A stretch of DNA of 64,000 nucleotides from Symsagittifera roscoffensis (Eukaryota; Xenacoelomorpha; Acoela; Convolutidae), in contig NC_087063.1 in the NCBI RefSeq assembly GCF_963678635.1, positions 59,404,759 through 59,468,758 of the forward strand, written 5' to 3'. Under the pieces are notes generated by a model. The model did no database searches, was not told where the DNA came from, and was given only the letters and a program-made list of their open reading frames with translations. Below, in pieces: positions 28,962 through 40,130 of this stretch (positions within the stretch are counted from its first letter, which is position 1; each line of letters begins with the position of its first letter). The position numbers and the translations under genes were made by a program.

Positions 28962-29798
28962 ACAGTCGCCTACTTCGGTCACAAATGAGGTCAAAGAAAA
29001 ATAGGCCCTATAACCATTGGCTCAAGAGTCAGGGACACTATCTCTTGTGTTTTTCTACCTCGAACGGCCGGAGCCAATTCGGTTCACTTGCGACATGAGA
29101 CTAAAAACCCGTTACAACTTAAAGGCCACTACCAAAATACCCAAAAAAACACGAACGCCGTTAAAAACAGGGTCGGAACAATCCGTACAGTTACTTTTTA
29201 TTAGACAGTGAAACTTTGATCCATTTCAGATGGATCAACCTGAAAGTCTCCTTACCTCAACATAAATCATAAAACACACAAGAAAATTAAATTGGTTACT
29301 CACAAACCAGCACACTCGAGGATTGAGATAACTAAGTTAATCAGTAACTCTAGCATAAAGTATAATAACTTGAGCAGTTTGCTATTGATGAACTCCAGCA
29401 AGGGAAATAAGTGTTAACTCGAGAATTAAGTTCTGGGATTGGACCATTGGGATACCCCAGCTGTCCACCTTTCCACTGAGGGTTCACTCTGGTTCAGTTC
29501 GAATAAATATGTTCTTCTTTTACAATCGCTTCTTCTCCAATTTCAGGATAGGACAGCTCTACTCGCGTTTGATTTATATCTGGAAATTGCGAATAGAAAT
29601 TTCCCGCTGCATTTTTCAAGTACTTTCCCGCGATTGTAAATCGGTTGTTCTCATCTTGTATTTCTGAGATTTTCAGTTTTCGCGAGAAAGTTGAGCATGA
29701 CAGGCTCAATACGAATTTTTGAAAAATTAATCTTCCTCCCAAAATTACGTAGTTCGTATTCCTCAAGGTCAAAATTCCAAATATGACCGACTGGCACA
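28959..29798 (-). repeat. LTR of the older minus-strand giant element (fragment C)
   Basis: Read on the minus strand from TGTGCCAGTCGGTCAT (29798) to GACTGTTCA (about 28959), matching the LTRs at 30483-31383 and 52869-53757. It is preceded by the same pre-LTR and C-terminal coding sequence as copy A, so it is the 3' LTR of the older copy, and its outer edge is the host junction. Confidence 0.85.
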
Positions 29799-30482
29799 TA
29801 CTCCCCGGACTCAAGATCGATATCCTCATCGCGTGTTGCCGCCTGCCAGTGAGTCCCCAGAATACCGAGTGTTGCTCAAGATACAATTTCAGTGGTCATT
29901 TACAGAAGTTTGCAGCAGACTTAAGTTTATCTACACCCCAAAATTCACAACCATATAAAATTGTCACACTATCGCTGAACAGCAATCAAAATTTTCATAT
30001 ACCTGCACCTTAAATATCCGCTCTTGCAGCTTATGGTTAGAAATTCTTTTGTCCTCTCCAATCAGGAAAGTATTATGCAACATTTTGATTTATATAATAA
30101 GTATAGCAAATTAATAACAATACTTTGTTTCGTTAAAATTTCTTTTTCGTGACCTCGGATTTCAACCGAGTTCACACTCGAGCCCCTTCCTTTCCCTCTC
30201 AAGACTCAAGAAACCCACATTGAACTCCCTGCTCACTTCGCATTCCTAGCCTTCGGAGTGCTAGGACCCGATGAAGTTGACACCGTGATCTGCCTTAGTA
30301 GCGCTTCCTCATCATCAGAGCCGATCACGATTTCTTCCCATGCTCTCAATTGTTCGAAGGATCGCATCCACTCCTTTTGCTCCTGCAACCTCATTGCCTG
30401 ATTCGGTAAACCTTTCATTATCAATTCCCTGTTCAAGCAAAAGAAATTGTGCAGGCTCAAGCTCAGGTTCTTCGCCAAGTCC
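29799..30482 (-). pseudogene. 3' coding tail and pre-LTR spacer of the older giant element (fragment C)
   Basis: On the minus strand 30482-30233 encodes the end of the 3' ORF (DLAKNLSLSLHNFFCLNREL, then EWMRSFEQLRAWEEIV and DDEEALLRQITV) up to a TGA. About 430 bp of non-coding sequence leads to the LTR. The equivalent in copy A is 52186-52868. It is cut exactly where the 5' LTR of copy A begins, and its missing upstream part resumes at 53758. Confidence 0.8.
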
Positions 30483-31383
30483 TGTGCCAGTCGGTCATAG
30501 TTGGAAGTTTGACTTTGAGGAATACGAACTAGGCAATTTTGGGAGGAATTTTTTTTTTCAAAAATTCGAATTGAGCCTGTCATGCTCAACTTTCTTGCGA
30601 AAACTGAAAATCTCAGATATACAAGATCAGAACAACCGATTTACAGTCGCGGGAAAGTACTTGAAAAAAGCAGCGGGAAATTTCTATTCGCAATTTCCAG
30701 ATACAAAACAAACGCGAGTAGAGCCGTCCTATCCTGAAATGGGAGAAGGAGTGATTATAGAAGAAGAGTACATTTATTCGAATTGAACCGGAGTGAACGC
30801 TCAGTGGAAAAGTGGACAGCTGGGGTATCCCAATGTTCCAATCCCAAAATTTATTTCTCAAGTAAAAAATCATTTCCTTTGCTGGAATTCGTTAATTACA
30901 AACTTCTTGAATTAAAACTTAATTCCCTTTAATGCTTGAGTTGCTGATTAATTTAGTTACTCCAATTCTTGAGTGTGCTGGTATGTGAGTACCCAATTTA
31001 GTTTTTTTGAGTGTGTTTTATGATTGTTATGTTGAGGTAAGGAGAGTTTTAGGTTGATCCATCTGAAATGGATCAAAATTTCACAGTCTAGTAAAAAGTA
31101 ACTGTAAGGTTTGTTCCGACCCCGTTTTTAACGGCGTTCGTGTATGTTGGGTATTTTGAGACCTAAGTATGAAGACGTTCTTATTTTCTAGAGTGGAGGG
31201 GTGTTTTGGAAGTGGCCTTTAAGCTGTAACGGGTTTTTAGTCCCATGTCGCAAGCGAACCGAAATTGCTCTGACCGTTCGAGGTTGAAAAACACATGAGA
31301 TAGTGTCCCTGACTCTTGAGCCAATGGTTATAGGGCCTATTTTTCTTGAACCTCATATGTGACCGAAGTAGGCGACTGTTACA
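30483..31383 (+). repeat. 5' LTR of copy A
   Basis: TGTGCCAGTCGGTCATAG ... GACTGTTACA, 901 bp. The left edge is fixed because fragment C and the LTR meet there; the right edge matches the end of the 3' LTR. It contains AACCGATTTACAGTCGCGGG and other blocks shared with the other two LTRs. Confidence 0.85.
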
Positions 31384-31860
31384 TAGTGTTTTTATGGCGC
31401 TCCTGGGTGTTTTTACGACATTATGACTACAGAGTCGAACCCACTTGACGCATCTCCGGGCTACATGCCCATTCTAGACTACCGGTGGTACGGTTCAGCG
31501 GGAACGTGTAAACCTTCCGGTTGTACCGTGATAGTTTTTTACGAAAAATCGAGAAAACTTCCCAGTAGGCTCTCCGAACGAGGCTTAGCTAACCGAGTAA
31601 GGGGGCTAACTAGGGGGACGAAAAAACGAGCAAAAGACAAAAAGCGAAACTAAAACCAAAAAAGAATAGAAAAAAGAACAAAAACTATAAAACAAAAAAT
31701 GACAGTGACTTCTACTTCCAAATTAGGTGGATCAAACCTTGATATTAATTAAATAGTATACCCATATCTGTTTTTGTAAGACCGATCGTTTCGATCATTT
31801 CAGCAATCTGAAAAGGTGCCCGAGTGTGGGGCGTTGTGAAGGGTTTTCAGATAGCTTGCA

Positions 31861-32060
31861 ACTTAGCTGGACCATTAGGAGACGTGACTGGAACAAGTGG
31901 CCAGTCGAGTGGGAAAGTGGTTCACAGGGACTTAGCTGGACCATTAGGAGACTTGACTGGAACAGGTGACCAGTCGAGTAGGAAAGTGGTACACAGGGAC
32001 TTAGCTGGACCATTAGGAGACTTGACTGGAACAGGTGACCAGCCAAGTGGGAAAGTGGTG
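31861..32060. repeat. Three tandem copies of a 69-bp unit
   Basis: ACTTAGCTGGACCATTAGGA starts at 31861, 31930 and 31999; the third unit is incomplete at its end. Within the leader of copy A. Confidence 0.9.
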
Positions 32061-32498
32061 CTGGTGATCGAGTGCAGGACAACTCAAGAAAACAACCAGC
32101 ACGGGATCAGAGCAACAAGAGAGGATGGGGGTGTTCTCAAGTTCGTTACACAAGTATCGTTAAAATCCACATTAAATTATAGGAGATAAGTGTAAAATTG
32201 GATAAGCGGAACCCCACTGTTTTGAGGAACGTTTTTACTCAAGCAGGCCTGGAAACAGTTTCTACGGTTTTCTCTCAAGAGGTTTAGCACCCGGCGCTCA
32301 AGGTAATTTTCGGCTTAAGAGGGGGCTAAAGAGTGGGGAGGTTAGAAGGTGGGCTGGTTAGGTTAGAGGTTGGCGGTTAAAATTGTAAAAAAAAGGGGGA
32401 CACATTAGAACTAATTGATCGGCATCCATTTAGTTACATTAGATTCTTACACGCGTTGATTATAAGAAGCGGATATCCAAAATTAACAGCGATTTCAG

Positions 32499-32504
32499 GT
32501 AAGT
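32499..32504 (+). promoter_or_regulatory. Candidate 5' splice site in leader
   Basis: CAG|GTAAGT matches the metazoan donor consensus fully. Possible partners are TTTTCAG at 33957-33963, just before the gag ATG at 33969, and the ACTTTCAG sites in the pol-3' ORF spacers. Confidence 0.5.
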
Positions 32505-32929
32505 GCCCTGGTCGGATCGGGTGGGGGGAACGGACGTAGACAGTTTTTGTGATACCCCATAAGATCGCTAGCAGGGGGGAGTGGAACGCGTGGTAATCAG
32601 GTACCAGACTTTTTTGTTGTTGTTGTTCTGATAAAGGGTTGACAAAAGTCGCCTTTGAGTTTTAGGTGGGTTTATTTCTCTGTTTTTATCATTATTTTTT
32701 TCTCTGTTGAAATTTTGACGCTTTTGGTAAAAAAAGTTTTAATCGGTTTTGGACAAACAGGTGATCACAAGACACCTCGAACAAGTTGGGTTTCAACTTG
32801 CATCAAAATTTTAAAAGGGAAATAAATACAGGGGGGTTGATAATATTAACTTTTGGCCAGTAAGATTGGGTTTTTTGGGAAATTTTTTACTAGAGCTCAA
32901 GTGGTGGTACCAGGTACAGTGGTTCAAGG

Positions 32930-33500
32930 CAGTCTTGGGACAGGCAGTCTTGGGACAGGCAGTCTTTGGACAGGCAGTCTTGGGATAGGTGGTCTTGGGA
33001 CAGGCAGTCTTGGGACAGGCAGTCTTGGGACAGGCAGTCTTGGGACAGTGGTCTTGGGACATGCAGTCCCAGGCAGTCTTGGGACAGGCAGTCTCGGGAC
33101 AGGCAGTCTTGGGACAAGCAGTCTTGGGACAGGCAGTCTTGGGGCAGGCATTCTTGGGACAGGCAGTCTTGGGACAGTAGTCTTGGGACAGGCAGTCTGG
33201 GGACAGTAGTCCTGAGACAGGCAGTTTTGGGACAGGTAGTCTTGGGACAGGCAGTCTTGGGACAGGCAGTCTTGGGACAGGTAGTCTTGGGACAGGCAGT
33301 CTTGGGACAGGCAGTCTTGGGACAGGCAGTCTTGGGACAGGCAGTCTTGGGACAGGCAGTCTTGGGGCAGGCAGTCTTGGGACAGGCAGTCTTGGGACAG
33401 TAGTCTTGGGACAGGCAGTCTGGAGACAGTAGCCCTGAGACAGGCAGTTTTGGGACAGGTAGTCTTGGGACAGGCAGTCTTGGGACAGCACCAGAAAGTC
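32930..33500. repeat. 15-bp minisatellite (GGCAGTCTTGGGACA)n
   Basis: More than 30 copies of a 15-bp unit with scattered substitutions. It degenerates to 33650 into longer units built on AGTCTTGGGACAG(C/T)AC. Because 15 is divisible by three and the unit lacks stops in most frames, it creates long artificial ORFs on both strands; I do not regard any as a gene. Confidence 0.95.
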
Positions 33501-33968
33501 TTGGAACAGTACCTAAGAGTCTTGGGACAGCACCAGAAAGTCTTGGGACAGTACATAAAAGTCTTGGGGCAGTACATATTAGTCTAGGGAATACCAGGAA
33601 GTCTTGGGACGTTACAAGAGAGTTGTGTGACGGTACTAGAAGGACTTGGGACAGTGCTCAATGCCCAATTAAAAGCAAAAGGACCGGTCCGGACAATTAA
33701 AATCGCGAAAGATCCGTTTTATTGAGATCACGAATTGGAGATTTATTTTAGGAATATTTTTAGAAAATTTATCCTCAGAAAGAAAATTTGTTTAGATAGA
33801 AATTAGTATTGTAGAAAGAAAAAATTGTAAATAAAAAACATGAGGCGTAGTAGGGTACTAATAGCAAAAAAAGGGTTCTAGAATCGAAGACAAAACATAA
33901 CTCGTCGCGACAAAAACTGATGCCGTCGGACCAAAAAGTAACAAGGAAGGAAGAACTTTTCAGTGAGC

Positions 33969-35550
33969 ATGGTCAACACAAGAAGCGCAAAGGAAAACAA
34001 GACGAGAGGAAGCGCTGAAGAGGGACGGACGGAACCTGCTATAGAAATTGATCTTGAGACACCAGATCAGAGTGTTGATGAAGTAGAGAAGAAGACAACG
34101 GAGTCGACACCGATGCCAAATGCAGAAGAACAGAAGCAAAAGTCGATGGAATTCTCACCGATAGACACTGTGGAGGACACGACAGGCAACACGCCAGAAA
34201 CAATAAAGGGCAATACTCAAGCGAAAAGAACGTCTTTTAGAAAGAGGATAACAATGATGGTCGGAATGAAATCGAGAGACATAGTGGAAGAAGAACAAAA
34301 AGCCGAGAAAGGCAAAACGTTTGGGACAGTTTCCACGAGAAAAAACAGAGGCTAACCGAGATGACGATCAGGCCAAACATGGGGCAACAGCTAGTCATGG
34401 GGCAACAGCTGACCATGAAACAACAACTACTCTTGAGCTAGGCGATTTAATGGCGAAGTTAGATCAGATCGACAGAAGACTAAAGTGCAGCGAGGAAGAT
34501 CGGGAAGTAATAAGGAAAGAATTAAGGTACAACAAGCACGAGTACGTAGACAGCTACTTCAATCTGGCGAAGGCGACGGAGGAAAAGCTTCAGCAAATGT
34601 CGGACAAGGTAGAGGCCACTGACAAAGACCGCGAGGAAAATATCAACAAAGACATGCCGGTAATTAAGCAACGGTATGACGCTGGATGCCATCTTGAGAA
34701 ACTCTACATCGCAAGACAGGCCGGTAACGGATCGAACGCAAGGTAACAGAGTTGATTTTGTGGAACCACAACGGAATAAGCGTGAGTCAACACCATGACC
34801 GTTACCCCCGGGCGCAGCGAGAATCGGTCCAGGGGGGGGGGGCAAGACAATTATTAAGAGTGGACCTCAACTACGACAAATGGCCCGGGGAATTCCACAA
34901 CAAGCAATAATGCGGGAACTGATGCCATGACGTGGGCTAGCACCTGGGAGATGATGAATAAGATATTGGAAGCGTTCGCTACGAGAAGCACTGATTCGAG
35001 TGAGAGAGGAGGTGGCAAATCCAGGAAAACCTTCAAGAAGTCGTAAGAATTTAAGGATGACTCAGACGGATGCATCGATACTTGGGTAGAAGTCATGAGA
35101 CTACATTTGGAACAGGACAACTTGAATGACGAGAGACAAGCCTGCACAGCGATACTCAGCTACTTAGAAGGCACGGCGTTGAAATGCGTAGTTGCAAAGA
35201 AGGAAGAGGAACGCGACACAGCGGACAAGATCTTCGAGATATTGTTGAATCGATTCGGGTCAGGCATGAAGGGTCACCAAGCGATGATGAGATTTGAAAA
35301 GAGAAGGCAAAGGGACGATGAGTCAATTGATCGGTTCCTGGATGATCTTGAGAGCTTGAGACGAAGGAGTGATCCTGAAGAGTCAACAAACAGAAGGAAC
35401 TATAGCATCGCCTCGAAGTTCATCGATGGGGTAAAAAGTGACGACTTGAGAACAATGTTAGCAACGTACTATACACTGTTGAAAGATAGTGCACCGACTT
35501 CAGAAGAAATGAGACAGAAGTCAAGAGAGTACATGCTGATGAAACCCTAG
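33969..35550 (+). pseudogene. Gag of copy A, broken
   Basis: From ATG 33969 a charged N-terminal region (to 34355) overlaps a second frame at 34321-34746 that is helix-rich (LDQIDRRLKCSEEDREVIRK), so one frameshift separates them. After a G11 run near 34836 and a TAA near 35044, a capsid-like retrotransposon Gag region continues to 35550 (MRLHLEQDNLNDERQACTAI, ...FRSGMKGHQAMMRFEKRRQ-like order, DDESIDRFLDDLESLRRR). Gag forms the particle that packages element RNA. The stop, frameshift and homopolymer show it is inactive. Confidence 0.7.
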
Positions 35551-35566
35551 AAATACTCATACTCGG

Positions 35567-35655
35567 ATAACAGGAACGTGCAAGGTGGGAGTCAACCACA
35601 GATGTCTTTGATAATAACAGGAACGTGCAAGGTGGGAGTCAACTCAGGTCATGCG
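35567..35655. repeat. 47-bp tandem duplication after gag capsid region
   Basis: ATAACAGGAACGTGCAAGGT starts at 35567 and 35614. 47 is not a multiple of three, so it shifts the frame between capsid and zinc knuckle. Confidence 0.85.
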
Positions 35656-35669
35656 CAAATTGTTGATCA

Positions 35670-36488
35670 GTGGACTATCAGGTGGTGGACTGCACGACGT
35701 ATAAACAAGGCATGAAGAGTTTGGGGTTTGCTCCGGATGAGGAAGATATGAGCCAGATGGAAGAACACGAGTTCTACAGCGGCCTAATTATCAAGATAGG
35801 TGCGAGGTGCTTCTTCTGCAATCAAGAGCGCCACTTTAGGATGGACTGTCCATTATTTTGGGAAGCAGTAAAAAATCAAAGTCATCCGAAACACAAGTTA
35901 GCGTTAGTAGCGGTGCAGAACACAAGGAACAGACAAGCCGAGTTTGAAACAAGAAACTCAGAGGCACCGAATGCGGAACTACCGACGAAGACGGTGAAAG
36001 CTGTAACGCAGGTCAATAGTGCCATGGAGACCATGACCAGGAAGTCTCCAGAGATAAATTTTGAGAGAGCAGCTGCGGAGGCTATTAAAAAGGTGAAACA
36101 GGACCTAGCGACGAAGGAGATAGAGCAACGATTGAAACAAGAGATCGAAAAGCAGATGTTAAACGAAACATTAAGTTGGTCAGTGCCGGTGCCAGAAGCC
36201 GTAGTGGGAGCGACAAAGAGTGAAAATTGCTACACTCTGAAAATGGTGACGGGAAAGCCATTCGGTATAACAAAGATCGGAGCCAGGATAATGTCGATAA
36301 TCACTGAGGGCGGTCACGAAGTAACGAGGAACTTGAGTGAACCCAGCGACCAGACAATAATGTGCATTGATGTGTACGCAGATTACTTGAGTGCAATAAG
36401 TCCACAGACGACTTCTAAAGTCCTGAGGGCGTTACTCACAAGAGGTGGCAGCAAGTCAGTCCGTGTGGAGAATAGATACTATGCATAG
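35670..36488 (+). pseudogene. Zinc-knuckle (nucleocapsid-like) region of copy A
   Basis: A 272-codon open segment. CFFCNQERHFRMDC at about 35810-35850 is an exact CX2CX4HX4C knuckle, as in retrotransposon nucleocapsid, which binds element RNA. It is followed by a Lys/Glu-rich helix and a segment leading to the protease, and was originally fused to Gag upstream and protease downstream. Confidence 0.75.
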
Positions 36489-36494
36489 GATACA

Positions 36495-36952
36495 ATGCAC
36501 ATCGGGACGGAGGCAGACGTATCAGCACACGTGCTCGACATAAGTGGCAAGAAGACTCAGTTACGAGGGTTACTTGATACGGGAGCAGTCTTGAGTTTTA
36601 TACCAATCGAGACTTGGGAGCTAATGGGTTTCGACAAAGATGACTTGATAAACTCAAGAATACGGCTGTCAGCTGCAAACAAAGGGCGCTGCGGGTACTA
36701 GGCAGCACACCAAAAATATCCCTCAACCTCGGGGAATGCAACCCGTGGATGAGCTTTCTTGTAGTGGAGAATCTAGACGAGTCTGACCAGTTCATTTTAG
36801 GTAAAGACTTCATCAGGAATTTTGACGTAACGATTGATATAAACAATGCCATGATCAGGATTCGGAACCCGGACAGGAAGTACGTAATTAAACAAATAAA
36901 TCTGATAATGACAAATGAGAATAAAGCGCCGGTATTCTTGAGTAGGAGGTAA
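36495..36952 (+). pseudogene. Aspartic protease of copy A, frameshifted
   Basis: LRGLLDTGAVLSFIPIETWE contains the D-T-G active-site motif; after a frameshift near 36700 the second half has FILGKDFIRNFDVTIDI, the expected flap and ILG motif. This enzyme processes the polyprotein. Confidence 0.8.
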
Positions 36953-36960
36953 GGCTGAAA

Positions 36961-37200
36961 GCGAACGAAGCGGCAATTGTAGGCCTACGGATGAAAAATT
37001 ATGATGAATTAAGTGACAACAAGCAAGTATGCATAGTTCCAAATCCAAACAGTCAAATTGCTGCTGTTTTAGGAAGATCCTTCTCGATAACCAAGAGCGA
37101 CCTCTGCGTCAGTGTCTTGTTGAATACTCTTAACAATATCAATAACAATCCAGAGGGGGAGGAAGCTGGGATATGCTTTACCTGTGAAAACTCGATATGA
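36961..37200 (+). pseudogene. Protease-RT connecting region of copy A
   Basis: VCIVPNPNSQIAAVLGRSFS and the following Asn-rich stretch lie between protease and RT, in a position where gypsy elements have a poorly conserved connector. A further 360 bp to the RT are broken by stops. Confidence 0.5.
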
Positions 37201-37559
37201 ATTGACTTAAAATGCAAAAGAAAATGAAGTACTTGAATGTCTCAATCATAGGGACAAGATTTGTATCTCGAGACGATTAAAGAAAATAAAAGTTTCATCA
37301 CGTTTTGTAAAGTCACCTAAGTCAGATACAGATGATGGACTATCGAGCTGTTCAAACTTCCCAGAAAGACCAACACTAGAGGAAATGGAAATGGATAAAC
37401 CAATTTTACCTGAAATATAACACTTAAGGGGTAAGGTAAGGGATGAACAGCTCGAGACCGTCACGGACGTACAAGAGCGGAACGCGGACGTTTTTTCGAG
37501 ACACAAGGTAGACATTGGATGCTGTAATTTCGTTGAACATGAAATAGAGCTTGAAGAGT

Positions 37560-38470
37560 CTGCGGTGCCGCACAGGGAGGGGGCGAGGCGCATGACCCCA
37601 CACAAACCGGATGCATGTAGGAAAGAAATAGAGACATTACTAGAGTATGATATGATAGAACCATTCAAATCACCGTGGGCGTGTGGAGTAGTGATGCCCA
37701 AAAAGAAAGGCGACCAATAGAGACATTACTAGAGTATGATATGATAGAACCATCCAAATCACCGTGGGCGTGTGGAGTAGTGATGGCCAAAAAGAGGCGA
37801 CAAATTGAGGTTATGTTGCGACTTTTGGTATCTAAACTCCGTCACGGTGAAGGATGCCTATCCCATACCTAGAATTGATGAGAGTATCTCGAAGTTAGGT
37901 GATGCAAAGTTTTTTACGACTCTTGATTTAGGTTCGGCATTTTGGCAAATCCCACTGAGGAAGCAGGACAGGGACAAAACAGGGTTCGCCTGCGAGCTAG
38001 AGCTGTTTCAATGAAAACGCATGCCATTTGGTCTATGCAATGCCACGGCCACATTTCAAAGATTGATGGCACAAGCATTGATAGGTGTGACAAAGAAATA
38101 CGGCAATTTGGTAATGTGCTACGTGGATGACGTGGTAATAGCGACGCCTACAATAGAAGACCACATCGAGCGACTAGACGAGGTGTTTGCATGCATGAAA
38201 AGGTCAGGACTAAAGTGCAAACCGTCAAAGTGCGAGTTACTCAAGGACTCAATCAAATACTTGGGGAGGATGGTGGATAGGCTTGGCATCAGACCAGACC
38301 CAGATGCAGTGGCAGCGGTTTCGACTTGGAAATCACCAAAGACGGAACATCAATTGGTGAGCTTCCTGGGTTTCGCGAATTACTACAGGGAGTTCATCAA
38401 GGGCTACGCAGACAAGGTATACCCGATGCAACAACTAATGAGGCACAAAGGCAAAACCGATAGAAGATCA
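37560..38470 (+). pseudogene. Reverse transcriptase of copy A, broken
   Basis: Ty3/gypsy-type RT fingers and palm: SPWACGVVMPKKKG (37670), FTTLDLGSAFWQIPL (about 37915), MPFGLCNATATFQRLM (38021), catalytic VMCYVDDVVIA (38112) and FLGFANYYREFIKGYADKV (38365). Damage: an 89-bp tandem duplication at 37628-37805 that shifts the frame, another frameshift near 37800 and an in-frame TGA at about 38012. At about 38455 the sequence jumps over the whole RNase H domain compared with copy B. Confidence 0.88.
37628..37805. repeat. 89-bp tandem duplication inside RT
   Basis: ATAGAGACATTACTAGAGTA begins at 37628 and 37717. The duplication disrupts the RT frame. Confidence 0.9.
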
Positions 38471-38499
38471 TCCCGAACTACCAAATGAGCCTCCAGGGA

Positions 38500-39479
38500 A
38501 AACAATCTTGAGGAAGACCCGGGGTATACCGATAGGGATAATGCTCAAGTCAAAAATCGTGAGGGAGACGCTCAAGGCAAAACGCTATGATTTCAACCAG
38601 GTAGAAACGTGAGAGGCACAGATAGATGAAGATATGATGAGATTACTCGAGAAACTGGCAGACGATAAACCCGTGATCAGAGAAAAGGGTAAGGAGGAAC
38701 CGGAAGTCACGATATTGAGAAGGAATGAAACTGGTGGTGGCGAGGACTCCTTAAAAGAAAAATCGGACGGGAAAGAAGTCGTGCAGTCATTGGTTGATAA
38801 AATCCCTGATGACATACTTGAGCGGACTCGGTTTAGGATGAAGGAAGTGGCATTTAAGGAGGAGGCTGAACACCTTGGACTAGAGCGAGAGTCCGGGGAG
38901 TGGACCACAGTGGAAGGAGATCCTGAAGAAGAAAAATTGTCCGGGGAGTGCGAAGAGGGGGATGAAGATTCGGAGGAGAGCAGCGATTACCAAGATAGTC
39001 TATGCATGATACTGGTGGAAGAGAAGATGAGACACCGCGATAGGGAGCTACAGACGGATCCTTCCTCAAGAACGTACAACTTGGATCAGCAGGAAGTGCC
39101 AGGAGGTGAAGAACTTGAGAAAATTGCAGTGTCGAGGAAACCATTTAGGGAGCTATCGTGCAACTCAAATTTCAGAACAAATCTGGTGCCAGAAGATGAC
39201 AGGAAGATCATAAGGAGGGTAGTATGCGTAAAGCTGAAGGATGACATCCACAACCCTGGAGAAATGAATGGTCAGATAATGGCACTAAAAGAGCACGTCA
39301 AGGCAAGATATAGACTGTCGGATCTAATACGGGCCCAAAAGAATGACAAGATGACAAGTAACCTCTCCACATGGATCTGGACAGGGTCCAAAGAGAAGGG
39401 GGACCTAGAAGAAGACAGCTACAATATACTTGAGCCAGTTCTACAAAGACAGAAAGGATTTACTCTATCACACAGCTGA
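38500..39479 (+). pseudogene. Acidic linker between RNase H and integrase, copy A
   Basis: 281 open codons from 38634. A Glu/Asp-rich region with DILERTRFRMKEVAFKEEAE and VPEDDRKIIRRVVCVKLKDD that is conserved in copy B (63002-62229), so it was under protein-level constraint. I recognise no domain. A spacer this long and acidic is unusual between these two enzymes. Confidence 0.7.
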
Positions 39480-40130
39480 CGGGGTGGTGGAATGCAAGAG
39501 AATAGATGAGGAGAAGATATTACATAATCACAAACTCATCATACTGCCACAGTTGTATCAGACGGAAGTGTTATTCAGATCGCATGATGAAATGGGTCAC
39601 TGCAGGAGGAACACAGCGCAAGCGCAAATGAGACAGCCGAAGAAATACGATGAGAAAATACTGCAAGCGAAACCATATGCAGTGGGCCAATACGTCTGGG
39701 TCTTCCAGAAAGTTATAACTCCCAAAGGGACATAGAAACTACTCAAGAAATGGAGAGGACCGTTCATGATAACGGAAGTGCACCAGAAAGGACGGCTTTA
39801 CCGCTTGAGTACGGGGCGTGCAGCGCATTATGAAAACTTGAAACCTCATGTCTCATCCCCAAAATACTGGTGCGTACCGCAGAATATGGAGGGACTCGAG
39901 TACCTATTGGTGGAACCAGCTTGCGAGGTGAACGAAGAGGGCATCAGAAAGAAAAATGATGGCAAGGAGGACTTGAGTTTGGATGATAATGAAAAGATAG
40001 AAGCGGACTCAGAGGCAGAAACCTTTGTGGAAGAAGACTGGAACAATCCGGAGCAGGACGAGGTGCCAAATTGGACGGAACCAGACTTGCCGATAACGGC
40101 AGGAACCAGGAGCGGTAATCGTAAGCGGAG
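39430..40130 (+). pseudogene. Integrase remnant of copy A (zinc-binding start and C-terminal part; core deleted)
   Basis: The N-terminal zinc-binding region starts (LPQLYQTEVLFRSHDEMGH) but at 39600 jumps to CRRNTAQAQMRQPKKYDEKI, which in copy B lies after the catalytic core. About 0.6 kb with the D,D,E residues is missing. The C-terminal part (VGQYVWVFQKVITPKGT, LLKKWRGPFMITEV, YRLSTGRAAHYENLKPHVSS) remains, with a TAG at about 39733. This copy cannot encode an active integrase. Confidence 0.85.

Larger units (their letters stand above)
31384..33962 (+). other. Long leader of copy A
   Basis: About 2.6 kb between LTR and gag. TGGCGCTCCTGGG at 31395 is a possible primer-binding site, though 11 nt from the LTR end. 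Holds a 3 x 69-bp repeat, a 15-bp minisatellite and a consensus-like 5' splice site (TTTCAG|GTAAGTGCC, GT at 32499). A 76-codon ORF at 31423-31653 has no recognisable features and I do not call it. Confidence 0.6.

Noticed and set aside
32811-33577. ORFs of 118-226 codons on both strands (repeats such as CPKTA, LSQDC, LGQAV)
   Set aside because: They are translations of a 15-bp minisatellite that is open in several frames at once. No start context, domain or conservation supports a protein.
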